Source: Deltaproteobacteria bacterium (GTDB taxonomy: Bacteria; Desulfobacterota; Binatia; UBA9968). From it: a DNA stretch of 6,515 nucleotides. This document shows positions 5,625 to 6,515 of this stretch, piece after piece. Position numbers and translations under genes: made by a program. Position 1 is the first letter of the stretch. Every line of letters starts with the position of its first letter. The notes beneath the pieces were generated by a model. That model did no database searches. It had not been told where the DNA came from and saw only the letters and a program-made list of their open reading frames with translations. Location: NCBI GenBank assembly GCA_021323355.1, contig JAJONK010000148.1, positions 1-6,515 on the forward strand, in the 5' to 3' direction.

Positions 5625-6338
5625 ATGGAGCTGATTTGGCACGGTGTCCTTAAGGCTGCGGAACTGGTCTTTGGCCTGGATGGCGAAGTGTGGTCCATCA
5701 CCTGGCGCTCACTCCAGATCTCCGGCTGTGCGACCTTCATTTCGCTTTTGATCGGCATGCCCCTCGGTATTGCTCTCGCGCTTGCAAGATTTCCCGGTCG
5801 CGGCACTACCGTAGCTTTGATCAATACCGGTATGGGCCTTCCACCTGTGGTGGTCGGTTTGTTTATCTCGATTTTCCTGTGGCGCAGCGGTCCCCTGGGT
5901 TTCCTGGAGTTGATCTATACGCCGACGGCAATGGTCATCGCCCAGGTGATTATCGCTTTTCCCATCGTCGCGGGTTTGACCATGGCGAGTTTCCAGGCTC
6001 TCGATCCCAAACTTGCGCTGCAACTGCTTGGCATCGGCGCTTCGAAGCCGCAGTTACTCTGGTTACTGGTGAGGGAGGCGAAGTTGCCGCTGTTGGCGGC
6101 GGTGATGGCCGGCTTCGGTGGTGTGATCTCGGAAGTCGGCGCCTCTATGATGGTGGGTGGCAATATTCGTAACCAAACTCGCGTTCTCACCACGGCCACG
6201 GTGCTGGAAACCGGCAAAGGCAACTTTGAAATTGCCATTGCGCTGGGCTTGATTCTGCTGGGGCTGACTTTCGCAATCAATCTTCTTCTCACGCGTATCC
6301 AGCAGCGGGAGCAGTTGCGGTGGCCGCGACTCTCCTGA
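5625..6338 (+). CDS. tupB: Tungstate ABC transporter permease TupB
   Basis: This 237-residue inner-membrane protein has the binding-protein-dependent permease fold with about five or six helices. The family motif for contact with the ATPase lies around LLGIGASKPQLLWLLVREAK (residues 134-153), followed by LPLLAAVMAGFGGVISEVG (154-172), and GLPPVVVGL (71-79) is typical of tungstate/molybdate permeases. The ATG at 5625 is one base after the tupA stop and is preceded by GGGAG (5614-5618) at 6 bases. An in-frame upstream ATG at 5553 would overlap tupA and lacks support. It forms the channel, probably as a dimer, receiving oxyanion from TupA and powered by TupC. Confidence 0.93.
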   Translation: MELIWHGVLKAAELVFGLDGEVWSITWRSLQISGCATFISLLIGMPLGIALALARFPGRGTTVALINTGMGLPPVVVGLFISIFLWRSGPLGFLELIYTPTAMVIAQVIIAFPIVAGLTMASFQALDPKLALQLLGIGASKPQLLWLLVREAKLPLLAAVMAGFGGVISEVGASMMVGGNIRNQTRVLTTATVLETGKGNFEIAIALGLILLGLTFAINLLLTRIQQREQLRWPRLS

Positions 6339-6515
6339 GCTTGCGCGACGTCGTTGTCCGTTACGGCGATACTGCGACGCTGCAGATTGCTGCTCTCGAG
6401 TTACAAGCCGGCGAAGTTCTGGCGATCATCGGGGCCAACGGCAGTGGCAAGTCCACTTTGTTGCGCGTTATGGGCTTGCTCCAACGCCCGAGCGACGGCA
6501 CGGTGATGTTCCGAG
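6320..6515 (+). CDS. tupC: Tungstate ABC transporter ATP-binding protein TupC (5' part, cut by window end)
   Basis: The first 65 codons of an ABC-type ATPase are visible before the window ends. Residues 38-46 are a Walker A motif, GANGSGKST, in the context EVLAIIGANGSGKSTLLRVM, and GLLQRPSDGTV (52-62) follows as in this family. The Walker B, signature and H-loop lie outside. I chose the GTG at 6320, since GGGAG at 6307-6311 lies 8 bases before it, the same sequence used ahead of tupB; a TTG at 6341 is the alternative. The gene overlaps tupB by 19 bases. It should be the cytoplasmic energising subunit of TupABC. Assignment as TupC rather than a generic ABC ATPase rests on operon position. Confidence 0.88.
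   Translation, partial: MAATLLSLRDVVVRYGDTATLQIAALELQAGEVLAIIGANGSGKSTLLRVMGLLQRPSDGTVMFR

Overview
The window reads as part of a chromosome from a free-living bacterium, probably Gram-negative: TupA has a cleavable-type signal peptide without an obvious lipobox. Base composition is moderately GC-rich. The sequence alone does not fix the lineage; the genes would suit an environmental acidobacterium, deltaproteobacterium or similar group. No rRNA, tRNA, CRISPR array, insertion sequence or prophage gene was seen.

Layout from left to right. At the extreme left edge (1-13, minus strand) a perfect AGGAGG and an ATG mark the start of a gene that lies outside the window. Next on the minus strand (126-1337) is a 12-TM-type major facilitator of unknown substrate. 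A 355-base divergent intergenic region (1338-1692) follows; its right end carries two close palindromes and a plausible promoter. The plus-strand set 1693-3673 is a small PadR-family repressor, an unrecognised 125-residue helical charged protein with an internal duplication, and a long-chain ChrA chromate transporter that overlaps it by 8 bases. This looks like a self-regulated chromate-resistance operon.

After a 176-base gap, which holds a possible promoter and a short ChrA-like peptide remnant, comes a second plus-strand set (3850 to the right edge). It consists of a one-component regulator (excisionase/MerR-like HTH fused to a cytoplasmic oxyanion-binding domain) and tupA, tupB and tupC for tungstate uptake. 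Spacings are 4 bases, 1 base and a 19-base overlap, so this is one transcription unit; tupC is cut by the window end after 65 codons.

Together the two plus-strand operons handle group-6 oxyanions in opposite directions: chromate is exported by ChrA and tungstate (or molybdate) is imported by TupABC, each under its own local regulator. The points most worth a second look are the duplicated small protein in the chr operon, the paired palindromes in front of padR, the HTH/substrate-binding fusion as the likely oxyanion sensor, and the ChrA-like remnant downstream of chrA.
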